24,952 nucleotides of DNA, from NCBI GenBank assembly GCA_039105265.1, contig JAPFFF010000359.1:1-24952 (forward strand), written 5' to 3'. This document shows, in pieces, positions 16,474 through 24,134 of the stretch. The notes under the pieces are model-generated. The model did no database searches and was not told where the DNA came from. It worked only from the letters and a program-made list of their open reading frames with translations. The translations under genes and the position numbers were made by a program. The stretch's first letter is position 1, and every line of letters starts with the position of its first letter. This DNA comes from Tritrichomonas musculus. Lineage: Eukaryota > Parabasalia > Tritrichomonadida > Tritrichomonadidae.

Positions 16474-16925
16474 TCTAATATGAGCTGTTGTTGAACACCT
16501 ACAAACAGCTGAGGTGTATTGATATTATATTTTTGTCTCATCTGTTCGATGAGTTCCTTTGTTTTCTTATCATTAACTTTCCTGATACTGTAATTATAAT
16601 ACTTGTAATCTTTAAATGATTGTTCTTCATTTGAGCCTTCAGCGAAGAACTCAAGTGAATTCGTTGATATTCTTCTTCTGACATTTGATGTAAGTGTTAT
16701 ATATTCGAGCCCGAGTTCAACAATCTTATCATAATATAATCGTTTGAATTCATTCTCTTTGTTCTTCAATGATATGTACAACACTTTAGCTTTATATGCA
16801 GCCTTTCCACAAGGTATTGGATATCTATCACACAGAATTGAGAAATCACATTGTTTAAACTTCTCTGATTCATCCAACATTTCAATAAGTGAATTAATGT
16901 AATCATAAACTTTTGGTGTTGACAT
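16470..16925 (-). CDS. 151-aa minus-strand protein of unknown function
   Basis: A lone minus-strand gene between the ATPase and capsid-like genes, sharing its stop region with the ATPase (four-base tail-to-tail overlap). The N-terminus is helical (VYDYINSLIEMLDESEKF). Two or three cysteines lie close together (QCDFSILCDRYPIPCGKAA). The middle is basic and strand-rich (LEYITLTSNVRRRISTNSL) and the end is a charged helix. The position is where Polintons often carry a maturation protease, but the H-W/D/C layout of adenain-type proteases is not visible, so I do not call it one. A DNA-binding or assembly accessory is equally possible. Confidence 0.65.
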   Translation of the reverse strand: MSTPKVYDYINSLIEMLDESEKFKQCDFSILCDRYPIPCGKAAYKAKVLYISLKNKENEFKRLYYDKIVELGLEYITLTSNVRRRISTNSLEFFAEGSNEEQSFKDYKYYNYSIRKVNDKKTKELIEQMRQKYNINTPQLFVGVQQQLILD

Positions 16926-17332
16926 ATCTTTATCATGAAATTAAAAAACAAAAATAAAGTTCATCAGCTTGAGAATGAATTAAATGAATTGTCTAATAAA
17001 TGAGTTCTTCAAGTTCAGCAATTAATTCAGCAGGACCGTTGAATTTCTTTAGCTGTTTAATAAAGTGATTTATCTCTTTTAGTACTTCATCTATGATATC
17101 ATCATTATCGTAGTCATTTAATGAATGTCATTTAATTGTTCCGCTCGGTTTGACATTATAAATTGCTGATAAAAAAATAAAAAATTTTTGAAAGTTCGAT
17201 TTTTTGAGTTGTGTTATTTTTGTTCATTAGTCGTGTTGACGGCGGGCTTTAGCCTGACGGAAACCGACTGATATATACTACTAAACAAGTTCAAAGATGT
17301 AAATTCAAAAGTGTCTACCGTCAACTTAAAAT
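16926..17332. other. 407-bp spacer upstream of the capsid-like gene with a degraded small gene and a GC-richer palindromic segment
   Basis: No gene of normal size lies here. A 22-codon plus-strand frame (16935-17003) is lysine- and leucine-rich but too short to call. On the minus strand about 16993-17130 reads as a coding-like helical stretch that looks broken, probably the remnant of a small gene. From 17155 to 17210 there is only A/T-run spacer. From 17221 to 17332 the base composition changes: GTTGACGG (near 17236) is the inverted match of CCGTCAAC (17318-17325), and a GGGCTTTAGCCTGACGG segment lies between. This last part probably holds the control region of the capsid-like gene. Confidence 0.5.
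17236..17325. promoter_or_regulatory. Inverted-repeat control region of the capsid-like gene
   Basis: An 8-bp arm GTTGACGG and its complement CCGTCAAC bracket about 75 bp directly upstream of the ATG at 17333. Inside are GGGCTTTAGCC, GACGGAAACCGAC and a TATATACTACT stretch. It is distinctly less AT-biased than the other spacers, and no other gene here has such an upstream region. A binding site for an activator or a recombination boundary are both possible. Confidence 0.4.
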
Positions 17333-18976
17333 ATGTATTTTAACCCTACCCCTTTTGATACCCCTTTTTTATCACCTGCTCAGCCGGTCCCTATATTCTC
17401 TGACCCTCAACACTTCTACAAACTGTTTGTCGGCTTCAAATCATCAAATCAGTTGTTCGATCGTTTAGAGATTCTACATAATAATGTTAATGTCGGATAT
17501 CAACAGAATGAATGTGTTCGTGAAGGTTTCTTATATTCTGCACTTAAACCAGAAACAGAAAAGAAAAGACGTAGATTCGTTCATTCTTTATGGGAAAATG
17601 TAAGTCAATATTCACAAACAATGGCAGGAACGTATGTAAATCTGATGAATTTCAAAGAGAACGGAAGAGCACAAGTTGAATTTGATTTAAACCTTCCGTT
17701 TGATGACTTACTAGCATTACAGGCATTTGATCTGTTCCCTAACGGAATCATCGGTGATTTATCAATTCGTTTTCAAGTCAGCCCCGCCGGTCTTGTTTGG
17801 GCTGTTATTGATCCGTATGTAGTTGCTGAAACAAAAGCATTTCTCGAAGATGATGAATCTGTTTCTGCTGAATCATTAGATAAACTTCGTGATTTAAAGG
17901 TTCGCGGTAAACTTAAACGTCAATTCACACAAATCGGTAATGAAGCAACCATTCCTTCCGTGTTTGATCAAACACTTACAATCAAATATCAAAGAATACA
18001 TGCCGGTAATCCTGTTGAGGAAGATGAAACACCAAAAGAAGTTGTATTTCATTACACAACTGATGATTATGAGAAGTTTCATGTGAAAGAGTCTGATGTT
18101 AATAAAGGATCGTTTGCAGAAATGATAGCATCAAATAATCCCGATGCTCCGTTGGCTCCGGGGGATGTTGTTAAAATCTTAGAAACAAAACATAAAGACA
18201 TTGAATATTCAAACGGTGTTGCAACATTGACCTGCAATCAAATGACAATCACTCTTTGCAAATCAAACATGCAGGGCTACGGTGTTTGTGAAGCAACACG
18301 TCAAGGTATTGAAAACATTTTGAGACAAGGTTTAATCATTCCTTCACAGAAGGTTGATTATCATGCATTTCCGATTGCTGCCGCCGCAAACGGAATCAAA
18401 TCAACATTGAACATACCTTTGATTAACGTTACAACGATATCGGTTCTGTTTCCAAAGCATCATAATGATCTGACTGTATTTGAAAACCCTGTTTATCAAA
18501 ACTGTTATTTGAACATAGGCGGTAAGAACTTCCCTGACGAGAACGTAGATACCATCGGTGCAAGATTCTTTGAAAATCAATTGACTGCCGGTGATTTAGA
18601 CGCAATTACACTTCAATGTACAAAGGAATTTGAAGATTCATTTACTATGCCAAAGAACGACTCACGAGGTAATCGATACAAAAACACTTTGTCTGATGCA
18701 ACATCATTTGTATTCAATATTCAAACTGAAAGATCATCTGCAGGTTATTGTTATGACGGACTTGATGGAGGTTTTGGTAATGTTCAAATTCAAATCAACG
18801 GTCAACCAATTCACACAGGTGTGAACGATACATATTATAATGTAAATGAAGAAGGTACAGTTCATCCACCCCCCTGTCAGTTATGTTTGTGCCGTGATAC
18901 ATACTTTAAATTATCTCTCGAAGGTTTAGAATACGTTGATGATGAAACGCCAAAAGGTTCGCAAGCTAATGAATAA
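17333..18976 (+). CDS. Major-capsid-like (double-jelly-roll-type) protein (547 aa)
   Basis: The best candidate for the main shell protein. Length fits Polinton major capsid proteins. It is almost entirely strand-rich with few helices and has the aromatic/proline loops of the fold, for example NLPFDDLLALQAFDLFPNG followed by GDLSIRFQVSPAGLVWAVIDPY in the first half and IPLINVTTISVLFPKHHNDL in the second, suggesting two stacked beta-barrels. An acidic, variable-looking loop (AFLEDDESVSAESLDKL) lies near residue 170. The C-terminus has several Cys and Tyr (YCYDGLDGGFG; CQLCLCRDTYFKL). It has its own unusual upstream region (17236-17325) and is followed ten bases later by boundary repeat E. Assignment rests on length, composition and context, since jelly-roll folds cannot be proved by eye. 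Confidence 0.75.
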   Translation: MYFNPTPFDTPFLSPAQPVPIFSDPQHFYKLFVGFKSSNQLFDRLEILHNNVNVGYQQNECVREGFLYSALKPETEKKRRRFVHSLWENVSQYSQTMAGTYVNLMNFKENGRAQVEFDLNLPFDDLLALQAFDLFPNGIIGDLSIRFQVSPAGLVWAVIDPYVVAETKAFLEDDESVSAESLDKLRDLKVRGKLKRQFTQIGNEATIPSVFDQTLTIKYQRIHAGNPVEEDETPKEVVFHYTTDDYEKFHVKESDVNKGSFAEMIASNNPDAPLAPGDVVKILETKHKDIEYSNGVATLTCNQMTITLCKSNMQGYGVCEATRQGIENILRQGLIIPSQKVDYHAFPIAAAANGIKSTLNIPLINVTTISVLFPKHHNDLTVFENPVYQNCYLNIGGKNFPDENVDTIGARFFENQLTAGDLDAITLQCTKEFEDSFTMPKNDSRGNRYKNTLSDATSFVFNIQTERSSAGYCYDGLDGGFGNVQIQINGQPIHTGVNDTYYNVNEEGTVHPPPCQLCLCRDTYFKLSLEGLEYVDDETPKGSQANE

Positions 18977-18984
18977 ATAAACTG

Positions 18985-19072
18985 ATTTCGATTGAAGGTT
19001 AAAATTACCCCTTTCTATAGCTCTTTTTATTTTTGTGATTCTTTGACTGTTTCCGTTCATGGGACGGCATTT
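18985..19072 (+). repeat. Boundary repeat E, right arm of inverted pair around the structural module
   Basis: Begins nine bases after the capsid-like gene's stop with ATTTCGATTGAAGGTTAAAA. Its first ~45 bp are the inverted match of D (14371-14416). Its continuation (TGATTCTTTGACTGTTTCCG) is a direct match to repeat A (7174-7259). The rest of the spacer (19073-19124) is T-rich and carries CATTTTAGTCTTTTATTTTT, similar to 7151-7168. It forms the upstream region of the integrase gene. Confidence 0.85.
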
Positions 19073-19124
19073 GAAGGATCAAAACAAAAAGGCTTCATTT
19101 TAGTCTTTTATTTTTGCGATCAAA

Positions 19125-20240
19125 ATGAATGAATACATCGAAGACATAGCGAGTGCACGCAGCTACAAAGAATCAATTAATTATCCTTTCAAATCTAAAT
19201 ACAAGTACATCAAAGACACAAACATTAAAACTGAGCCCTATATTAAGGATTTCCGATTGAAAACAGTAAAGAAACTATCAAAACCTGACTTCTCATTTGA
19301 GCCTCATTGTTGGGAAATGGATATAATGTTTGCATTAAACAAAGCTTATCTCGTCCTAATCAATGTAAACACGAAATACTTAATTGTTGAACCGATTGCG
19401 GACAGAACTGAGTTAACTATAATCAAAGTAATTGATAAACTAGTTAATAAAAGGAATATCAGAATCGAAACAATTAAATGTGATGGTGAACAGGCTTTTA
19501 TATCAAATGCATTCAAAAGTTATTGCAACGGAGACGAAAGATACCAATCAAACAAACCGTCAATTAAATTCAAAGCCCCAAACAAAATAAAGTTAATCAT
19601 TGATGATTCACCTTTCACGAATGCACATAAATGTGTTGATGCAGTAATCAGAACTTTACGAAACGCCTTCGGTCAGTCACAACAACGAATGACAAACAAT
19701 GTATTGATACAACAAACGGTTAAATGGTACAATAACACACCTCATTCATCTCTTCGTTTATTGAATCCTTTATACACGTCATTTGATGAAGAAACTGATG
19801 AATACCTTGACAAACGGCAATCAAAATACATTTATCTTACACCTCAACAGATGCAAGACGACCGCGACTTTGAATGGCAATACATAAGAGCCAAATCAAT
19901 GCAATTGAAAGAGATTCAACAAAAACAACGATTTAAAGGTCTTCTGTCATATAAACCCAAAAATATAATACTCATTCATACCGATTACGGAAAAACAGAA
20001 AAGAAACATGAAAAGCGAAGAAGAGTGTTCAATGAACTTGCTGAATTCATTTGTTATGAGTCCGGAAACGTTAAATGTAAACTATTAAATCCTTTACGTC
20101 AAACTAACAAAACACTGAAGAATAAAACAATAATAACAGTTCCTATCATGTACACAAAATATGTTTGTTCATCAATAGATGCTTTGAATGATGATTATAA
20201 AATATTCTTTTTGACTTATAAAACGCAAAATGAAAGCTAA
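19125..20240 (+). CDS. Polinton rve-type integrase (copy 2, complete, 371 aa)
   Basis: Inserts element DNA by strand transfer in the nucleus. The RNase-H-like core runs from about residue 58 to 215: first acid in CWEMDIMFA (Asp66), second in TIKCDGEQAF (Asp120), third at the start of the helix VDAVIRTLRNAFG (Asp172), then the family-typical VKWYNNTPHSSL. No H2C2 zinc finger is visible in the first 58 residues, which are basic. From about 280 to 345 lies a strand-rich, basic tail (KPKNIILIHTDYGKTEKKHE, KRRRVFNELAEF) like the SH3-like integrase tail. Start at ATG 19125, in a T-rich leader. The end overlaps the 116-aa gene by 11 bases. The left copy is the same gene cut by the window edge. Confidence 0.93.
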   Translation: MNEYIEDIASARSYKESINYPFKSKYKYIKDTNIKTEPYIKDFRLKTVKKLSKPDFSFEPHCWEMDIMFALNKAYLVLINVNTKYLIVEPIADRTELTIIKVIDKLVNKRNIRIETIKCDGEQAFISNAFKSYCNGDERYQSNKPSIKFKAPNKIKLIIDDSPFTNAHKCVDAVIRTLRNAFGQSQQRMTNNVLIQQTVKWYNNTPHSSLRLLNPLYTSFDEETDEYLDKRQSKYIYLTPQQMQDDRDFEWQYIRAKSMQLKEIQQKQRFKGLLSYKPKNIILIHTDYGKTEKKHEKRRRVFNELAEFICYESGNVKCKLLNPLRQTNKTLKNKTIITVPIMYTKYVCSSIDALNDDYKIFFLTYKTQNES

Positions 20241-20580
20241 ACAAGCAATCACAAAACGATACTATCACACACAAACAAAAGATTTTATTCTTCCTGATGA
20301 CTTCGTTTATAGTCGCAACAAGAAGTACATTGTCGCCCAGTATTGTGGTGCTGTTGTCAATCAACATATTGTCGGTGATTTGATGGTTCATTCAGATATA
20401 GTTGAATTCATGCCTTTCTGCGACCATTTCATAATGCTTGCTAACAGAAGACAAACGAAATATCGAAAATATGAGTGTCTGAACAACACAAAGAAAGAAT
20501 ACAGGTTATGGTTCACAGACATGAAAGGAAACGTTATTGAACCTGAATCATTTATATTCAGTTGCTTATTAATTTATTGA
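20230..20580 (+). CDS. Conserved 116-aa Polinton protein (copy 2)
   Basis: Second copy of the gene at 437-787. Both have the same length and the same 11-base overlap with the integrase end. They differ at four residues, all in the first 45, while the strand-rich C-terminal half ending in FIFSCLLIY is unchanged. That pattern suggests that the C-terminal fold is the functional core. No catalytic motif is visible; a structural or assembly role is inferred from its neighbours. Confidence 0.8.
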   Translation: MKAKQAITKRYYHTQTKDFILPDDFVYSRNKKYIVAQYCGAVVNQHIVGDLMVHSDIVEFMPFCDHFIMLANRRQTKYRKYECLNNTKKEYRLWFTDMKGNVIEPESFIFSCLLIY

Positions 20581-20593
20581 AGTATCAAAGAAT

Positions 20594-21568
20594 ATGTTTA
20601 ATAATCTCGGTAATTTGTTTAAAACAAAGGAACAAATCGAGAGAGAAGAACGAGAGAAAGCGATACGTATACAAAGACAGAAAGTCCGTGAACGGGCACG
20701 TGATATAAGAAATAAAGCATATGAAGTACAACAGATTGGAAATGCAAATGCACAATTATATCAAACACAAGCTAATGTATTGAGGACTCAATTACCACCG
20801 AGAACTAATTTACTGGATTACCAAAGACAAACAAATAATTTGGTATTAAATGAACAACAGGAACATAATGATTTTCGTTTGAAAAGAAAGCTGCAAGATT
20901 ATCAATACATTAATCGAAATCAACATATTGATGATGTTCAAGAGGAATACCAGAAGACGAAACAAACGTGTTTCGGAAATCAACCACCACCACCGCCACC
21001 ACAAATGAATCAATTTAATCAACCGCCACAGACATCAACATACTCAATACCTGTTATCAATTCACCTCCACAAACACCAAAAATAAATAAACATATTCAA
21101 TTTGCTGACGCGACTACATCACCGTATCTGAAGGATTTCGGGACATCTCCCTACAAATCACCCCCACAAACAAATAAGTTTGCTAATGCTGCGACATCTC
21201 CTTTCAAATCACCACAAAATGAAGAAGTATCATTTGCAAATGCGAAAGTTTATCATGTATCTTCTTCATCTGACGACGATAATGATAACCCGCCAATAAA
21301 GTACGGATGGATTGCTTTCAGTGATGATGAATCACCTCAACCGTATTCAATAAGAAAAACATTTTCATCTTCATCTGATTCATTACCTTCTGATTCATCT
21401 TCCGATACATTCCCTAATGGTTCACCAAAAAATAAAAAACAAAGTGATTCAAAGGGTAAACACAGTAAAAAACAAACGAATTCACAACCGTTTCCAATAC
21501 ATAATGATTCTTTAAATACTGCGGGCAGTGACTCAACGAGAAGGAGGAGAAGAAGAAGACCGTCATAA
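20594..21568 (+). CDS. 324-aa coiled-coil, Pro/Ser-rich protein with arginine tail (copy 2)
   Basis: Counterpart of 801-1766. The coiled-coil head is identical in sequence. The proline run is longer by three residues (QPPPPPPQMN against QPPPQMN-type), and there are a few substitutions in the disordered middle (HPQ to PPQ, NED to NEE, SLLS to SLPS). The seven-arginine tail is unchanged. The unchanged ends and drifting middle fit a protein that works through its head and its basic tail. The stop is TAAAAATAAA. Possible internal DNA-binding virion protein, by composition only. Confidence 0.8.
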   Translation: MFNNLGNLFKTKEQIEREEREKAIRIQRQKVRERARDIRNKAYEVQQIGNANAQLYQTQANVLRTQLPPRTNLLDYQRQTNNLVLNEQQEHNDFRLKRKLQDYQYINRNQHIDDVQEEYQKTKQTCFGNQPPPPPPQMNQFNQPPQTSTYSIPVINSPPQTPKINKHIQFADATTSPYLKDFGTSPYKSPPQTNKFANAATSPFKSPQNEEVSFANAKVYHVSSSSDDDNDNPPIKYGWIAFSDDESPQPYSIRKTFSSSSDSLPSDSSSDTFPNGSPKNKKQSDSKGKHSKKQTNSQPFPIHNDSLNTAGSDSTRRRRRRRPS

Positions 21569-21605
21569 AAATAAAATCATCAAATAATCATTAATTTATT
21601 TTTAT

Positions 21606-24113
21606 TTATTCAGGTACTTTGATATCATATCCTTCTGCTGCTGATAGTCTCTCAAGCTTTTGTTTAGACATTTGAATCTTATATTCAATATATCCGCAAC
21701 CCTTACCGTAAACTGTATCAATCCAGACGGCAATATTATTATTTGAAACCTCCTTTAACGTTTGAATATCTGTCGGGCTAGCAACATTGATGTAAGCTAT
21801 TGTTTCATTAACATCAGTACCTGCGGGTGCAACTTTCTGAATTAAGTAATTAATGTTTTCGATAATGGTCTTAAACTCAGGATTCCAGTTATTAATATCT
21901 CTAGACCATTTACCGGTTTCGAAGACGATTGTCTTTTTAGATTTGTTTATGAAATCTTGTATGAGAGTAATACATTTCTTGTTATAATCAGATTTTTGTG
22001 TTTTCCTGTAATTCATCCATTCAACGTAATTCATCGGCTTCAAATTATGTTCTGTTTCAATTGCTTTCTTAACGGGATTATCAAAGTGATATACAAATAA
22101 TGCATTTGATATAGTAAGATAATTAACAACTTTTGATAACGGATGTATTTCACTGAATATCTCCCAATAAACCTTCCATATCTTAGAAAAGAGACTACTC
22201 CAGAATGAATTTGGTGATGCTCTGGTGCTGACTCTTGGTTTTCCTAATCTCAAATCAGAATAGTATTGAATGTACGGAGCGAGTCGTGTTTTGCTTGAGT
22301 CTTGAAGAATATATTTACCTGTATTCCAATCGATTTTGTCTTTGCTTTTCTCAAACATTTCATCAAGCCAGACATTAAACGGTAATTTCTTTCGTGCTTC
22401 TGGTGTAGTAACCATTGTTTTCCAAACCTTCTTGTAAGGAGAAGCAAATACAAGCTTGTATCCGTTAATGATTTGTGGAACACCTCGTTTATCAACTAAT
22501 ATAATATCATCAACTTTATCACCGTTCAGGTCTGTTATTTCAATCTCTCCTGACGGGTCTTTAGCGTTAGTAGGAAGTAATCTGTATTTTGGTTTTCCGT
22601 CCGGGTCAAGATGTGTGTGACAATAAACTTTTGCCTGGTCTCGTGTAGCGGCTGAAGGAATGTATTTAACCCTGTAATTTCCGTTAATGATTATATCAAG
22701 GAAGTTTTGTTTGTAAAATGAGCTGTTTTGTGTGTGTGATTGAATATCTAAGTTCCCGAATTTACCGATATTGCTAAGAACTGTCGGAGCATCTCTGTTT
22801 TCACGTTTACCTGTTGTTTTGATTTCTTGTTTGTATTGTTGCAATAATCGTTGAATTTCTTCTTCAGATGTTGGTGACTCAAATTCTGCTCCTTTCTTAA
22901 AACGTGATTCATCGAAAGTATTAAGCTTACCGAACTTAACTTTTTTGGCAGGTCTCTTTACACGTTCATTGTACTGTTGAAACGTTTCATTAAGTTCTGT
23001 TTCATCATCCTCGTTAGCAATAAATGTTGTATCATCATCCATTTTATTACTCGAAAAATTATTATTATTATTGTTTGTTATTGGTTTGATTGATGGTGGT
23101 TTGATTGGTTGTATGACATCAGAGCCTTTGATAGGTTTTCTATTAATGATTGTGTCAAACACTCTGAAGAATGATGATAAGCCTGTAATTGATTTTCGTT
23201 CACTGGCGATATCAATGTTTCTCTTCATATTATCTCTAATAGTTTCTAGTGTTTGATGTAATGCATCAACGTTTTCTTTCGCTTGTTCATCAAGTTTGTT
23301 TTGTGGTTTCTTTGCTGCTTCATAACATCTTGGTAGTACTTTGATCCATGGCTGGTTATAGCCTAATTGCTCAAGCAATTCTATATCATCATCTACCTGA
23401 TCGTAAGGAGACAGCAACAAGGATGATAGGTTATCTTCTTCTTCTTCTTCTGGTTCCGGGAAGTTGAATGATATTGACGGAAGGGAATCTTCTTGCTCTA
23501 AAAAACTTGTATTCAGTAATTCATCAGAATCACTCGGAGTTATGCGTTTTCTTCTCGGAGTTCTTCGTTTACTGCTGTCAGGTGTTGGTTCATGTATGCT
23601 GGTTCTCTTTCTTCTTCCTTTGGTGGTTTGTGGTGTTTGAATCTTTCGCGGAGGTTTGATGGGTGATGAACGAAAACCGTCAGAGCTATAATTTAAATCA
23701 TCGTTGACAACAATATTAAAGTAATTGATGATTGTATCAAGACTTTTTTTGTCTGTTGTGTACTCTTTTAAACTAAGGAATTGATTACCTTTACTTTTAA
23801 TTCCTGCATTGATTTTGTTCATCAATGAAACAAATCGTCGAAACTTAACTTTCATTTCACGAATCTTTCCGACACTTCTTCCTGTATATTCATTGTTTTG
23901 TATTTGATACAACAAATTAATTAAATCATTGGGGTGTTCTAGTTTGTATGTACTGAGAAACGTGTTCTTAAAATAATCTATCGGGTCCTCTAGTTCATAA
24001 TCATCATCATCAGGTTTAGATACCTCACTGTCAAATACAGAATCATCATCAATATTACCACTTAAATCTAATTCAAAGCTATCAGATGAATTATTTTTAT
24101 CTTGTTTTGACAT
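21606..24113 (-). CDS. 835-aa conserved Polinton protein (copy 2)
   Basis: Counterpart of 1834-4344, one residue shorter in the acidic DDDD run. I count about 13 substitutions. Most lie in the N-terminal 120 residues and in the disordered middle (such as KSQTP to KIQTP and DITNE to DIASE), and only two in the last 350 residues, where the DLNGDKVDDIIL calcium-loop-like motif and the aromatic-rich end are unchanged. This identifies the C-terminal half as the constrained part. The family is unrecognised; see the first copy for the domain layout. It is divergent with the fibre gene across the same 21-bp spacer. Confidence 0.85.
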   Translation of the reverse strand: MSKQDKNNSSDSFELDLSGNIDDDSVFDSEVSKPDDDDYELEDPIDYFKNTFLSTYKLEHPNDLINLLYQIQNNEYTGRSVGKIREMKVKFRRFVSLMNKINAGIKSKGNQFLSLKEYTTDKKSLDTIINYFNIVVNDDLNYSSDGFRSSPIKPPRKIQTPQTTKGRRKRTSIHEPTPDSSKRRTPRRKRITPSDSDELLNTSFLEQEDSLPSISFNFPEPEEEEEDNLSSLLLSPYDQVDDDIELLEQLGYNQPWIKVLPRCYEAAKKPQNKLDEQAKENVDALHQTLETIRDNMKRNIDIASERKSITGLSSFFRVFDTIINRKPIKGSDVIQPIKPPSIKPITNNNNNNFSSNKMDDDTTFIANEDDETELNETFQQYNERVKRPAKKVKFGKLNTFDESRFKKGAEFESPTSEEEIQRLLQQYKQEIKTTGKRENRDAPTVLSNIGKFGNLDIQSHTQNSSFYKQNFLDIIINGNYRVKYIPSAATRDQAKVYCHTHLDPDGKPKYRLLPTNAKDPSGEIEITDLNGDKVDDIILVDKRGVPQIINGYKLVFASPYKKVWKTMVTTPEARKKLPFNVWLDEMFEKSKDKIDWNTGKYILQDSSKTRLAPYIQYYSDLRLGKPRVSTRASPNSFWSSLFSKIWKVYWEIFSEIHPLSKVVNYLTISNALFVYHFDNPVKKAIETEHNLKPMNYVEWMNYRKTQKSDYNKKCITLIQDFINKSKKTIVFETGKWSRDINNWNPEFKTIIENINYLIQKVAPAGTDVNETIAYINVASPTDIQTLKEVSNNNIAVWIDTVYGKGCGYIEYKIQMSKQKLERLSAAEGYDIKVPE

Positions 24114-24134
24114 TGTTTAGTTTCTAATAAATTG
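24114..24134. promoter_or_regulatory. 21-bp divergent start region (copy 2)
   Basis: Same 21 bases as 4345-4365, between the 835-aa gene and the fibre gene. Complete conservation in a pair of copies that differ elsewhere is expected if the segment is functional, but it is too short to prove selection. Confidence 0.45.

Noticed and set aside
16470-16925. Adenain-like maturation protease
   Set aside because: The expected His-aromatic, Asp/Glu and Cys layout is not visible; only position in the element suggested it.
7174-19072. CRISPR-like array from the recurring boundary repeats
   Set aside because: Copies are few, kilobases apart and in both orientations, with no regular spacers.
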